Source: Glutinoglossum americanum (taxonomy: Eukaryota; Ascomycota; Geoglossomycetes; Geoglossales; Geoglossaceae). From it: a DNA stretch of 64,000 nt. Both the position numbers and the translations under genes were made by a program. The notes beneath the pieces were generated by a model. It saw nothing but the letters and a program-made list of their open reading frames with translations, was not told the DNA's origin and made no database searches. Positions within the stretch are counted from its first letter, which is position 1, and each line of letters begins with the position of its first letter. Below, piece by piece: positions 22,851-33,861 of the stretch. Where the stretch lies: positions 1-64,000 of the forward strand of contig JAGHQL010000073.1 in NCBI GenBank assembly GCA_020080175.1, in the 5' to 3' direction.

Positions 22851-23366
22851 TGTTGCGAGGCATGCCCTCAGAGCATTCCGCTCAGGGGTTATGACCTCAA
22901 AGCAATGCTCGGCTGACACCATGAGGCCCGAGCATTGCCCACACGGACTCTTGTGAAGTCGTAGAACCATGATACTTCATATCGAGGCGTTCGTAACGTC
23001 CAGTCTCTTCTATTTATGACTAAACACTTCCTAGTTAGGGAGGTGCTTATGAACCTCGCGTTCCTTGGCGCTCGGCAGGGCATATATCCCTTGCGCTGCT
23101 TCGCTCTTCCTAAGAGCATTGTCAGTCTAATAAGACACCATGCTTCGGTGTTTTATGGCATAGTGCCCGAGAAGCCTCCTGGCATGTTCTCGACATCCGA
23201 AGCATGTGGCAGCCTTCTGTTACCAATGCTTCGGCCACCATGGTCAGCTTCGAAGCATATAAGCTTCTTGATGTCCCCTCATTATTGTAGCTATTTCAAG
23301 CAATCTCATATATTCAATTCTAGCTATCTAAATGCTTCCTTCGTGCCTCGTAGCCTGTTTCCAATA
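22851..23366. mobile_element. Solo LTR, family B, copy 1 (516 bp)
   Basis: Starts TGTTGCGAGGCATG and ends GCCTGTTTCCAATA. The 5 bp before (AAAAG) and after (GAAGG) agree at three positions, consistent with an aged target duplication. The related copy at 39591-40112 has the same ends and length. Inside is a perfect inverted pair, CAATGCTCGG..CCGAGCATTG, and several TGCTTCG/CGAAGCA motifs. No retrotransposon interior is present. Long frames across it are accidental. Confidence 0.8.
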
Positions 23367-23371
23367 GAAGG

Positions 23372-24107
23372 TTCAACTGGCGGGCAGAAAGGTGGTGAAT
23401 TGAAATGGGGGCAAGCCTGGCTAATAAAGCTGCCCCCGCCAAGCCTATGACTAATAGCTGGCCAGTATTAATACTACAAAGGGCGTAAATGCGGGTATAG
23501 GAATGCTCTCCACAATACTCCCTGGCAGCCCTGGTAATCTCCCTGGTACACCAGAGGATACAGCCTTGCCCCGCTCGTGTAACCCTCATTGCTTTTATTC
23601 AAGACTTCGCAACTCAGGCATATCAAACACGCGCATCTCAGCCTCGGACAAGAAAGGTCGTGATTTGCTCGTTAGGATGCGGGTGTGCAGCCCTTCCAGA
23701 CGCGGCGACAAAGTGACCCATTCAAGGGTGATCAGGTAGGAGCGACAGACACTTTTTACCACGGCATGGCCCTCTTCACGGTACTGAGGTACTCCTTTTA
23801 TATACGAGGTAATGGCTGAGGTGGCGCTCAGCATATGAATCCCACCAAAGAGTGCTACTGCGAGCTCATGAGTGAAACGACGAAGTAGCTAGAACATCCG
23901 CTGACAACTACTTGTGAATCTACTACGATTAGAGATTCTGGGAGAACTGGAGCGAAACTCAAATTAAGTTGGAGGAACCTTGTCATTTCGATTAATCTAG
24001 ATCATACTCGTCGAAGCCGCATGCCTGAGAAATGTTTAGCCGAAGAAAGCCTTCCCACATTATCACCCCAGGCCCAGGGTTGCAAACTTTAAATAGAAAG
24101 TGTATAG
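23372..24107. other. No supported gene; one minus-strand coding-like stretch
   Basis: A 79-codon minus-strand frame (23595-23834; MLSATSAITSYIKGVPQYRE) has protein-like composition but no recognised family and no clear partner exons. The rest is 3' flank of the 24108 gene. Confidence 0.3.
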
Positions 24108-26153
24108 CTATTTCGCTAAGGCCCGGTCGTAAACATATTCCCTCCGCTTGGTCGCGACACTCCTACTAAGCCCAATAAACCCTCTTGGTGCCGAATTTTC
24201 CATATCTCCAATCATCCCTGGTACCTTGGTTAGAGAAGTACAGGACTGAAAGTCCTGGTCTTGGATCTCATGCACGGCATCCCCCCACTCTGCTCCCATC
24301 TTGAACAACTCGAACCCGCCAAGCGTCGAGGCCCACCGCAGCTGGAAAAGAACAAAAAACGTCGGTACCACAGTGATCACCATCCACAACATCAGTAACG
24401 CCAACACAGGTGCCCACGGCATAATCCCCGGAACGAGATCATGCGCATGCTCGAGGCCCATCAGTTTACCAGTCCACTCTCCTGGCCCGGCGGCCATCAT
24501 CGCGATCGCCACCTCGCCGGCCAGCTTGTAGGTCGCCATCTGCATTCGCTCAGGCGATAGCGCTGGATATCGCGTAGAGGAGACATTGCCCGAGCCTCTA
24601 ACCAATGTAGGAACTCCGCCGGTGGCTAAATTGGCGCCGAGCCACTGGTTACAGGTAATAGATTGGCCATCCGAGCATGCAGTCGAGCCGCCGAACCCCA
24701 TACTGCCCAAGGCGCCGAGTACGAGTGTCTGAATAGCCAGTATCCCGGGGGTTTCGTCGATGGTACTTGGGTTGGGGGCCTGGTTGGTGGTGGCGGCGGA
24801 TTCGTTGAAGTGGGAGAAGGTGCGGCGGCGGGCATCGAGTGTGGCGAAGCCAACTGTCGAGCTGAAGTCGCAGACGATGCCAAAGCCATATGAGGTGCGC
24901 GTCCCGTTCCCCGGGCTCATAACTACGTGGGGGTGAGACTTGATCGAGTCGAACGACGCGTCGGGTGTGGAGGGGTCCACGATGGCTTGCCAAAGGACGG
25001 CCTCCAGAGTACCATTCACAGGTAGGGGAGTAATCGGCGGGCCCGACCCACTAGCATAATCACTGTGGTTTAAGAGATCCCTGTCGCCTGCCACAAGGAC
25101 TGTGACATCGTATCCGAAGAAGTCCATGGACTTACGAAACGAAACAGGTATTGTAGACCCATCATCGGAGGTCACATTCTGATCCCCAACGCGCTTAAGG
25201 GGGTAGTACCACCGCTCCGGCGACGTGACGTTGAGGAGTTTCAAACCGCGATAAGGGTTGGCGCTGACACAGCTCACATTAACCAGCAAGCCCCAAGTCT
25301 CCCCACGGGCGCGCTCAGAAACCTGCGGCCCAGAGAAGAAGGTGATGGGAGCGTTGATATCGCGATTCACACCATGAATCGCATCATCGTAAAACTTCTC
25401 GCTGACATTTTTCGTCCCAGCTGGTGCATAGAGAATCGTGGGACCAGATGGGGTGGTAGGGCCCCCTTGTCTCCAGCGAGTGCTAGCTTGTTTCCAGATA
25501 AACGGCGAGGTCCGAGTGTCAAATGTGGTCTCATTGACACCAACAATTGAGATCTTGCGGGTTCCATATTTGAAGGCGGAAGCACGGTCCATCGTCAAAC
25601 CAGTTAGCGGTAAGGCGATAAAGAAAAGGAAGCTGCTGGTCGAGAGGTAGTACCACAACTTTCCCGGCCCCCTTGACCTCTTCGAGGCTTTTGCTCGACC
25701 GGACCGGTTGCGCCGCGAGAATAGCAGCATAGTCGCCTTCCACCAGCCGCCAGGTCCTCCCCAACCACTGTTGGCGTGCCACATGAGCTGGAGAGCATTC
25801 TTTGGCGCCCACCTACGAGACATCAAAGCCGAGGCCTCAAGACCTGCCAGTGCCGATCTCGCCCAGCCCATAACAAAGACGCTGAGAAAAGACCAGGCAT
25901 AAAATACACTTCCAGCATCGATCGGATAGTCCTGAATGATGTCGTTGATGCTGGGACGATGGAGATAGAATAGCGCGATGAATAGGTAGAACGCGAAAAC
26001 GAATACTGGTCCCAGCAAGCCGACCATCGATCGCGTTGTGAACCGCTGGAGGGGGTGTGTTTTTAGGGTTTGTGGAGCAGGAGATAGGCCAGCATAGCCG
26101 TCGCCAGGGTCATTACCATCGTCGCTTAGCGCTCCTGGGTTCGTGGCTGTCAT
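24108..26153 (-). CDS. Large fungal membrane protein with long ectodomain, function unknown
   Basis: An uninterrupted minus-strand frame; the first ATG is at 26153 (the extension upstream to 26189 has no ATG), giving 681 residues. A short cytoplasmic N-terminus is followed by hydrophobic segments near residues 45-64 (GLLGPVFVFAFYLFIALFYL), 77-97 and 168-190. Then comes a loop of about 400 residues rich in N-glycosylation sequons (NETT, NVSE, NVTS, NHSD, NGTL, NESA). A last segment follows near 592-618 (APVLALLMLWMVITVVPTFF) and a cytoplasmic tail of about 65 residues. This topology recurs in uncharacterised ascomycete membrane proteins. No enzymatic motif was seen. Length and clean frame suggest it is functional. 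Confidence 0.75.
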   Translation of the reverse strand: MTATNPGALSDDGNDPGDGYAGLSPAPQTLKTHPLQRFTTRSMVGLLGPVFVFAFYLFIALFYLHRPSINDIIQDYPIDAGSVFYAWSFLSVFVMGWARSALAGLEASALMSRRWAPKNALQLMWHANSGWGGPGGWWKATMLLFSRRNRSGRAKASKRSRGPGKLWYYLSTSSFLFFIALPLTGLTMDRASAFKYGTRKISIVGVNETTFDTRTSPFIWKQASTRWRQGGPTTPSGPTILYAPAGTKNVSEKFYDDAIHGVNRDINAPITFFSGPQVSERARGETWGLLVNVSCVSANPYRGLKLLNVTSPERWYYPLKRVGDQNVTSDDGSTIPVSFRKSMDFFGYDVTVLVAGDRDLLNHSDYASGSGPPITPLPVNGTLEAVLWQAIVDPSTPDASFDSIKSHPHVVMSPGNGTRTSYGFGIVCDFSSTVGFATLDARRRTFSHFNESAATTNQAPNPSTIDETPGILAIQTLVLGALGSMGFGGSTACSDGQSITCNQWLGANLATGGVPTLVRGSGNVSSTRYPALSPERMQMATYKLAGEVAIAMMAAGPGEWTGKLMGLEHAHDLVPGIMPWAPVLALLMLWMVITVVPTFFVLFQLRWASTLGGFELFKMGAEWGDAVHEIQDQDFQSCTSLTKVPGMIGDMENSAPRGFIGLSRSVATKRREYVYDRALAK

Positions 26154-28014
26154 TAGGTAATTAGCAGAAGCTTCAGACGGCTTCTTCAACTGGTATTTCT
26201 GAATCGGTAGCCCTCTGGAAGAGGTGATTTTGAAAGCGGTTTGCAGGGACTTGACTGACAGGAAGGTAACATCTCCACCTCGGCCATTTCTACACTTGTC
26301 CGGCCCTTGCCGTCATTATTCCGACCTGCTTCTCCGCCCGAAGAACCGTATAACGGAGGAGTCATGATCGCGACGCCTTATATAAATGATTCTAGGTATA
26401 ATGAGGCTTGGTAGTGAACGTATGCGATAACTATGTGGGGATAGTTGTCAGTGCGTAGAAGCTACATGATATATATGTGAGCTAGACAGTTTAATCTGGG
26501 TGGCCACCAAAGTTCTGCAGAGAATTTCAACGTAGGTCCCCTCTCGGCAACCCTTGACACGTCTCACGGCAACAAGTCCGTTGCCCAATGAGCTTCTCCT
26601 ACTCGGGTGGGGGCTAGAATATATACGTAAAAAATTCGGACCCTTTGATTTGCTGGGGGCGACGTCCCGAGAGTTTATTAATAGCGGCTCGAGCGGGGTA
26701 CAGCTTCAAAACCCTCAACACTAAATTTCGTCAGCAAGGGCGTAAGCAAGAGCGGATAATACCGAAGATGCCAAGCGCAGAAGATAACAGATGCTGCTCT
26801 CAGGGCCAGTGATTCTGGGACGCGGCAACAAAAGCAATAAGGTCCCATCCCGCCCATGGAAATAACCAGGGATCAAGAGTAAAATCTTCCGTGCCGCCCC
26901 CAAAGTACTCGGGGTCCCGTGACGTTTGTCCATGCTGTTGTTACATTTGATCGTCCGGATACGAATAAGAGTTTTGATATCTTTTGATATCCTATAAAAG
27001 ATGCATGGGCTGGATGTAAGTCGGGCGGGCGGATCCCGCGATACTTATCAAGGTTATCTAGATTTGCACGTCGAACGCCGCAGATTGTTCTTGGCAGTGT
27101 CCGAACATAAGCATTTTCTTTTTGCCATAATACGGGAATAGTGAAATCGGTAATAAAATGAAGGAGTACCGCTCATCAGTAATTGCCTTGGCGGCCCCCA
27201 CTTCGGTTTGCTAAGACTAATATAACTTGGGATGAGGAACCATCTAGAGTATTCTGTTGAGCAGTCAGGGAAGAAGATAGACAGAACCATAAATGCGTGG
27301 GAGTAAGCAATCAGCGTTGCTCATCGTCACACGGTTCTCTATTATCTTGGTGATGACAGGTTTATTTGCAAGCAGAAATCTTCCGGGCAAATGTATTAGG
27401 TCTTGGCATGATCACGTGTTCCTCCTTCTGCTCTCCAAATGTGACCCACGGCACCGGACCAAAAGTCTCAGTACGGGCTTTTCGCGAAATGCTGGTAGCG
27501 TCGCTTCACAAGCGCACAGTAAGACGTCTGAACCTTATACTTCGCGTTGCGCTTCTACACGTCGGCGGAGCCGCACTATAAAGCTATGCTAACGAATTCA
27601 TTGCGGTGAGATGAACGGACGTTTCAACGCTTGCCTACCCTAGCACAGCTTATATTAGTGTCTACCCTCATTTTTGGTTATTTGGCGGGCGCTTCTTCTA
27701 AACACTTATATCAGCAGCAGAAGGATAAGCAACAGAGTTTGATTTTTTATTCTATAAATTTTTGCGTGTGTTTTACCAGTATTACACCGGGCTTCACCGA
27801 CCCTTAGCGCTAGGGCAGAAATGAGATTGGTCGGCGACCGTCCAAGATTTACTGCGTTTGGCAGCCACTGACGACGGACGATCTTAGCAAGAACGTTAAA
27901 GGGCACAGAGCTAAACTGAGAAACTTCACGTGGGGCGTAGTCAGGCATATACAGACTTAGTTTCGCTTGCGCTAACTCGCTTTCACAAACAACGTACTGG
28001 TTACTAAGTGTCAT
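26154..28014. other. Intergenic, nothing recognised
   Basis: Frames of up to about 100 codons overlap on both strands without family resemblance. Directly upstream of the 24108 gene, 26380-26420 holds TATA-like sequence. GC content falls toward 28000. Confidence 0.4.
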
Positions 28015-28630
28015 GTCGTCGAGGACAATCTTTGTGAGGAAATCTATACAGGTTCTAGCATATCAGGCAACAAGTATCGCTGAGAACAAAGTGGCAATTG
28101 TTCAATTTCTTTGACACTTCTACATTATCTCTATACATAGCCTTTATAGAGAGCCTGAATCAATAGAAATTATTATGTCGCCCGTGGTTGATGAAGACTT
28201 GGATTGGTTTTTCGGAAGTGTGTTAATGGAGACTTCTCTACTTAAAATTTGTCGCTCCTAAGAGTCTAGTATATATGTCTCAGCAATGATTTAGTTTACA
28301 TCCACAACAAAAATATTTGATATAAGATATCAAGCCAGGAAACATCTTAGTACAGGATGAATCAGCTTATTTTACAGACTTCAGATTTGTAAAAGACTCT
28401 GATCCCTCGATAATAAGTTTCCGCTCAAGACAAAGTGATAAACCAGCTATTGCTGAATAATGGGCTAGAAAGTTATTTAACCATCAATCACCTTTAAGGC
28501 CTTCAGTGTCAAAGCAAGAGAGTACCTTCAAAACTCTACCTAAATTATTATATTACAGCTCCAATATTGGCATGAACCTTACATCAGCAAGTTAGACTTT
28601 ATCATCTATTTAGGTACTAATTGAAAGTAT
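28015..28630. other. AT-rich flank of the transposon
   Basis: Strongly AT-rich, stop-dense sequence next to the Mutator-like element but outside its target duplication. It may be an older RIP-damaged repeat or RIP spill-over; no ends or coding remnants could be recognised. Confidence 0.4.
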
Positions 28631-28639
28631 GCAAAAACA

Positions 28640-28702
28640 CAGCATGACTCTGGGTAGTTAATTTGGAAAGTCATAATTCTGGGAGTCGAATTTGACTGTC
28701 CC
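28640..28702 (+). repeat. Left terminal inverted repeat of the MULE
   Basis: Pairs without gaps with 31596-31658. Ten of 63 positions differ; all ten are transitions, and the left end always carries the A or T. Confidence 0.92.
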
Positions 28703-29924
28703 AGAGATCTGAAGCCCAAGCTACATATACAGCTACACCACTCTTCTATAATAGTTCTTCATGTCAAAAGAGCTTCAGAAAAGTATTTAAGAGGTTGGAT
28801 AGAGGTTCTGGAAGTAGAAGTCAGGAGGTAGGAGCCTAAAGGTAGGAGCTGAAGCCAGAGCTGAAGCCGGAGCTAGAGCTAGAGTCAAAGCCAGAGTTGA
28901 GAGGTAAGAGTCTAGTAGTTCAGGAGTCTGAAAGTAGTATCTATATATATATAACCTTAAATACAGTTCAAAAATAAAGTAATATTATTAATTATAGTAT
29001 CTTGAATACCTTCTAACCTACCTGACTTTATCATTACCCCTATTCATGAGGTTATTGAAAAGATGCCTTCTTAACATCTTATTCCTCCTCAAGCTGATGA
29101 ACTATTATATCTAGACTAAGCCTATAATCGTCTACAGAATTATGCCTTCAGTCAAGGCTTCTGTATTGTGGTTACCAGTTACAATAGGATAAATACTTAT
29201 GTCAGATATACTTGCATACATCATGAATATTCAACTTGCAATTGACACAATCTGGACTAGTTTAGGACTGAGGAAAGCAATAGAGAGAAGAAATGTACCA
29301 AGATCTGAGCTAGAAGGTATCTCTGGCAAATGTATATATCATATAAGGGTGTGACTAAGGGTGAGTTTTCTGTGACTGCTTTTTTATATATACTTTTATA
29401 CTGACTATTTGAAATAGGAGCTAACCAGAAAGCCTGGTTTCTGAGTATTATAAATGGAACCCATAAAGATACTTATGATATAGTACCTAATCCATTAATA
29501 TACCCTATCCATGCGAAGAGACAGCCTCAATATACTATAGCAATTTAGTAAACTATAGCTTTAAGAAGTGCTCAGATCTCCTACTCTCAAGCCAGTTATA
29601 TAATAACTACCCAAGACTTTTCTCTCAACCGGAAGGCCTTTTACAACACTAGGAAACTCTCCAATAAGGTCCAGGATGAAGGAGATCTCACTCCCCTATT
29701 TGAATCTTTAAGCAGTCACAACTACAACATTCGTTCTAAATATCATTATGATATTAGCTCAGCAACTGCAGAGCCTATCAGCTGACACCTAGAGTAGCTA
29801 TTCTTTATGTCTGATATTCAAATTCAGTGGGACCAATGATTTTGTAATTCATTCATAGTAGAGATTGATATCATATTCAATATCAATAACCTTGGACTAC
29901 CCTTGATGATCTTAACTGGTATCA

Positions 29925-30186
29925 GTGTCACGAATTGCTAGTTCCGGTGCCTGGAAGGTGTATTGGGTAGATTCTATTAAGACGATATTAAACTGGGGGA
30001 AGAAGAGGGGTGTGGGGTGTGAGGAAGTTTATATACATATAGGCATAACACTGTGTGGCCACACAGTGCCGGCAAGCCGTACTCTTAACACTGAGGCTCT
30101 CCCACCGAACACCAAGGTTTAGTCTTTAACACTATAGCTTGTAGTAGCCACACATTAGCCGCACATAGATCGCCATAGTCATAACA
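29925..30186. mobile_element. Solo LTR, family C (262 bp), inserted in the MULE
   Basis: Begins TGTCACGAATT and ends GTCATAACA, flanked by a perfect 5-bp duplication ATCAG (29920-29924 and 30187-30191). Its GC content is normal in the middle of an AT-rich host element. It contains a perfect 20-bp palindrome, CACTGTGTGGCCACACAGTG, near 30049-30068. It therefore arrived after the MULE had been mutated. No other copy is in the window. Confidence 0.9.
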
Positions 30187-31595
30187 ATCAGCAATATTGG
30201 AGACTCTTTTCTCTTAGCCTTTAGCTTCATCCCAAGCAAAAGCAAAGTCTGCTTTGACTTTATCTTTGAGTCTTTAAGAGAGTTAGTTTAGGAAGAGTAT
30301 CTATCCTCTATTGTTGTTATTGGAGATCAGTTAAAAGAACTGGCAGCATCACTTCCAGACAGTATACCTGACTCTATACCTCAGTTTTGCGAATGGCATG
30401 CTGCAGAAAACATCAGAAAGCACTTCATTGACTCTAGTTATACTAAAAAGAAAACTAATACCATAAAGTCTCTTATTTGAGAATATTTTCAAGCCAGCAC
30501 CCCTAGCACCCTACAGACCACTAAGGTGAAGCTCTTCAAGGCTTTGAAGTCTCCTGAGGTTTGGTATATCAAGAACAATTAGGTTGTCAAAAAGAAATTT
30601 ATTTGTAGAAGCTATACTAAGCATTTATCTAACTTAGGAGTTCATTTAACTCAAAGGGCTGAAAGTATAAATGCTATAGTTAAGAATAGCCTCAACTACC
30701 AAATCACCTTGCAAGAGGCTTGCAGATGTTTAGTTAAGGTAGTCAGAGTTTTTGAAGTTAAGCTACTTGATAGGGAGATCACTAGTATAACTGTAAGGTC
30801 TAAGGTTTTGAATTTAAATGAAATTGCAACTCTATTAGGCAAGGTTACCAATTATGCTATTGACTTCATGACCTCTAAATGGTCTGTAGCATGTGTTCTG
30901 AAACCAGATTCTATCTGGCAAGATGATTACTTGTATGACTGTCTTCTTCCTATAAGGTATGAATTACCTTGTCATCACTGGATGATAAAAGCAGTCACAG
31001 AAGGCTTTCCTCTACCAATATCCTTAGTTTACTCACAATGGTGGCTCTCTGGAAGTCCTGTTCAAGCTGGAGAATGGGCTATGGGGTACCATGATGCAGC
31101 TATAAACTCTCAAGAGCACTGAATAGGTAAATATTAAAATAGGGGTACTGATATTGTTATGAAGTCAATTCAGTACCTACTTGATCAGCAGTCACAACTA
31201 CTTCCAGAGCAGTCTGAGCATCTCATGAGGCAGGTGGTGAATAGCAACAACCAGATTCTAGCTGAGGTGCATGCTCTGAAAATAAGAAATCAACAATCAC
31301 CTCCTATGTTACCTCCCTCCTTACCTCCTACCTTGAGTCTACAGGCAAGAAAGCAGAAGGGAAGCACTAGAAAGTGAGCTCTTACTGGTGCAGAAGCTTC
31401 TGAATGAGCTCAGAAAGCAATGACAAGCACTCAGAAGAAAAAAACAGTCACAGCTTCTAAGAGGCAAACCCGCAGCCAGAGGGTAGCTGAGATACTTGAG
31501 AATCAATTGTAGAGAGTCTATTTAATTTATTATATGCATTGCTATTTTGTTCTATTTCATTCCAAGGGCCCTTGTGTCAAACCTCTGGGGCAGTC

Positions 31596-31658
31596 GGGGC
31601 AGTCGAATTCGACTCCCAGAATCACGACTTTCCGAATCGACTGCCCGGAGCCATGCTG
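31596..31658 (-). repeat. Right terminal inverted repeat of the MULE
   Basis: Complement of the left end. Unlike the left end and the element body it keeps a normal GC content. Confidence 0.92.
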
Positions 31659-31667
31659 GCAAAAACA

Positions 31668-33861
31668 CTACCACCGGAAACCGAATAGCATTCCCTCCGC
31701 TTCCACCTGTCATAGATCGACCCCCGCCGCCTGCCCATGTCTAGAAGCCCGACGGCGTCTATCTAGTCAACTCGTTTCGGGGAAACGACAAGCCTATCCC
31801 AGGAGCTCTAACTCAATGTAGCTCACATTTAATTAAAATGTGCTCAAACCCAACAAACCTTATGTAAGCCCTGACGCCTTCCACCTGTCGACTCCGTATA
31901 GCACATGATACTTATCCTTGAAGATCTCCACCGTACAGAAGGTATTTTTTGCCTCACCGCACAACCCAAAATCCAGCTGCTGCTGGCGTCTGCGTTAATG
32001 TAGCTTGTGAACCTCGTGCCATTGCCGAACGATCCTATAGCCGCACAGGGAAAAACCCTCAGACTATTGATTCTCCCTCCTAAACGGAGGCACGGAGATA
32101 GAAGTCCATAGATCTACTTACACCTATTTAGGCCCTCCCACTTAATGAGGCTGCCGTGAGCAATGTCAACGTAGTCGTCTGGCTGCTGGCCATCATTACC
32201 GCCGACCTCCATATTTTTGTAGTAGGCTAGGCCGCTATCGCTGGTTCCCCACACCGTTTTCATGTATTGTTCGTCTGATAAACTAGAAAGATTTGTGTCC
32301 TCAACGAGGCTAATCGGAGCATTGCATTAATTTATTCATTGGAAGCAGTACGTTTCGATTTGCATGTTTCAGTACCCAGCTCATGCCCGATCTTTTTTAA
32401 AACAGCCAATGCCCTACAGCAAGCTATCTTAGCATTTACCTGTACCGCCTAAAGGGTTCCCAATTAAAGCGGCAGGCTCTAAGCACAACATCGGGATAGA
32501 AAGTGTCCCATACAACCACTATAGTGGTTTCCGGGAGCTATCACACTAAATTAAACTTAACAGAGTAAAGAAATTTGTCCCATTGCCGCAACTACGAAAT
32601 TCCAAGTAGTGCATATCATGCCCTTGGGAGCTGAAAGGCCACTTGTAGTATTTTTGTCCCAGTACTGCGTGTTTCCGAACGGAGGTCACCTCTCAACGAT
32701 CTAGACACCACCTGGCGAGGGTGTCCCCATTGGCGGGCTGGGCGCAATAACCCCCAATTGAGAATTAAAAACGGCGAGGAAGCCTATCTATTCTTAGTAT
32801 TTCTTGGAGTTAGCACTGGACTCTTGAGGTGAGTTATGTGATGATTTAAGTGCTGCGTATGCCTCGTATTTGTCTTAGGCATCAAATGTAGACCTGTCGA
32901 GGCTGGCTCGATAGATGAAACTATAAAATTATTTGATGAATATTCCAAGAGATTTGGCAACGGCGCTTGCAAAATCTACCAAATGAGACCCGTATCTCCA
33001 CATGTTGGGAGGATCATGTAGGTGGCCGGAGAGAAGTGGGCTTAACTTCCCACTTAACGGTTGTTTACCAACGCAAGCCACCCAACTGCTGGGCGTTAAT
33101 GAAGGCGCATCCCATTTTGGGAAAAAGGTCTTGCGTTTTCTATTTTGAGCCATTCTCTTATACCTGAGAGCTGCGACCCTCTAGGAAGGAATCTCCATGG
33201 GTTCAATGATGAATATGACCTGCTGGTCGTTACAACCATGTGTCTGGGCACAGAATTGAAGGCCAACTGTATCTTGCACCACACAGCATGCCTGTCTACG
33301 TGCTCTTTGTAACATCACGCGGGCTAGGGATTGGCGAGTCGCAGCTAAGGCGTGAAGGCGGTTCATCCCCAGGTGTTGCTACGCATGCTGCTTTAAGCGA
33401 CACCAAAGCCGAGATTAAAGCAGCCTCTCCCGAAAGCTGAACTCGTGCAGGCTCTTAACTAAATCTTAGTTAAACAGTGCCTAGCCAAATACTGGGACCA
33501 GAATACGACATCACTCGACCCCATGTAGCTCTAGAAGCTAGTACTGTGCTCCCCCCAAAGGGCCGACCCGCTGAAGGTAGCAGGGAGCTGGGGCTGGAGG
33601 GGCTTGCTATCCGCAACTACGATAGACATCCCGGGGCATTTTCCAGTGAGTCGCTTGTGGATACGGATAAATAAAAGGTTAGAAGATCTCATTAGTAGCT
33701 GCTAGACGTGGGCGCCTCAGCTCAGTATTAACCCATGCGGCGACGTTAAAGTGTCTAGCAGGAATAATGTCAATATATCCCCCTGTTGGTTAGTTAGTCT
33801 CCATCCTAAATTAGCCCGAATGCTAGGAGAGACCGCACCTACCCCACGGACGTCATTTCGT
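31668..33861. other. No supported gene; one coding-like fragment on the minus strand
   Basis: At about 32305-32130 (minus) an open stretch of about 58 codons reads LSDEQYMKTVWGTSDSGLAY, then GQQPDDYVDIAHGSLIKWEG, followed by a GTGTAAGT-like donor. Composition is clearly protein-like, and further coding-like sequence lies near 31990-31870. I do not recognise the family, and the gene looks decayed. Near 31820-31845 is an AT-rich palindrome (GCTCACATTTAATT / AAAATGTGCTC). The rest is featureless. Confidence 0.35.

Larger units (their letters stand above)
28640..31658 (+). mobile_element. Mutator-like DNA transposon (MULE), RIP-damaged, with TIRs and 9-bp target duplication
   Basis: Ends are 63-bp inverted repeats (28640-28702 and 31596-31658) starting CAGCATG. 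The 9 bp GCAAAAACA is duplicated at 28631-28639 and 31659-31667, the length usual for Mutator elements. The interior is very AT-rich and stop-laden but still reads as a MULE transposase on the plus strand. A FAR1-like start near 29060-29300 (AYNRLQNYAFSQGF) is followed near 30320-30420 by VVIGDQLKEL and FCEWHAAENI. After that come QRAESINAIVK near 30655 and a 137-codon open remnant, 30709-31122, with YELPCHHW and SQWWLSG. A basic tail region (31159-31512) follows. A later solo LTR interrupts it at 29925-30186. It cannot make a transposase now. Confidence 0.92.

Noticed and set aside
23016-23450. 144-codon plus-strand frame
   Set aside because: Lies almost wholly in the family B solo LTR; not conserved as a frame in the second copy.
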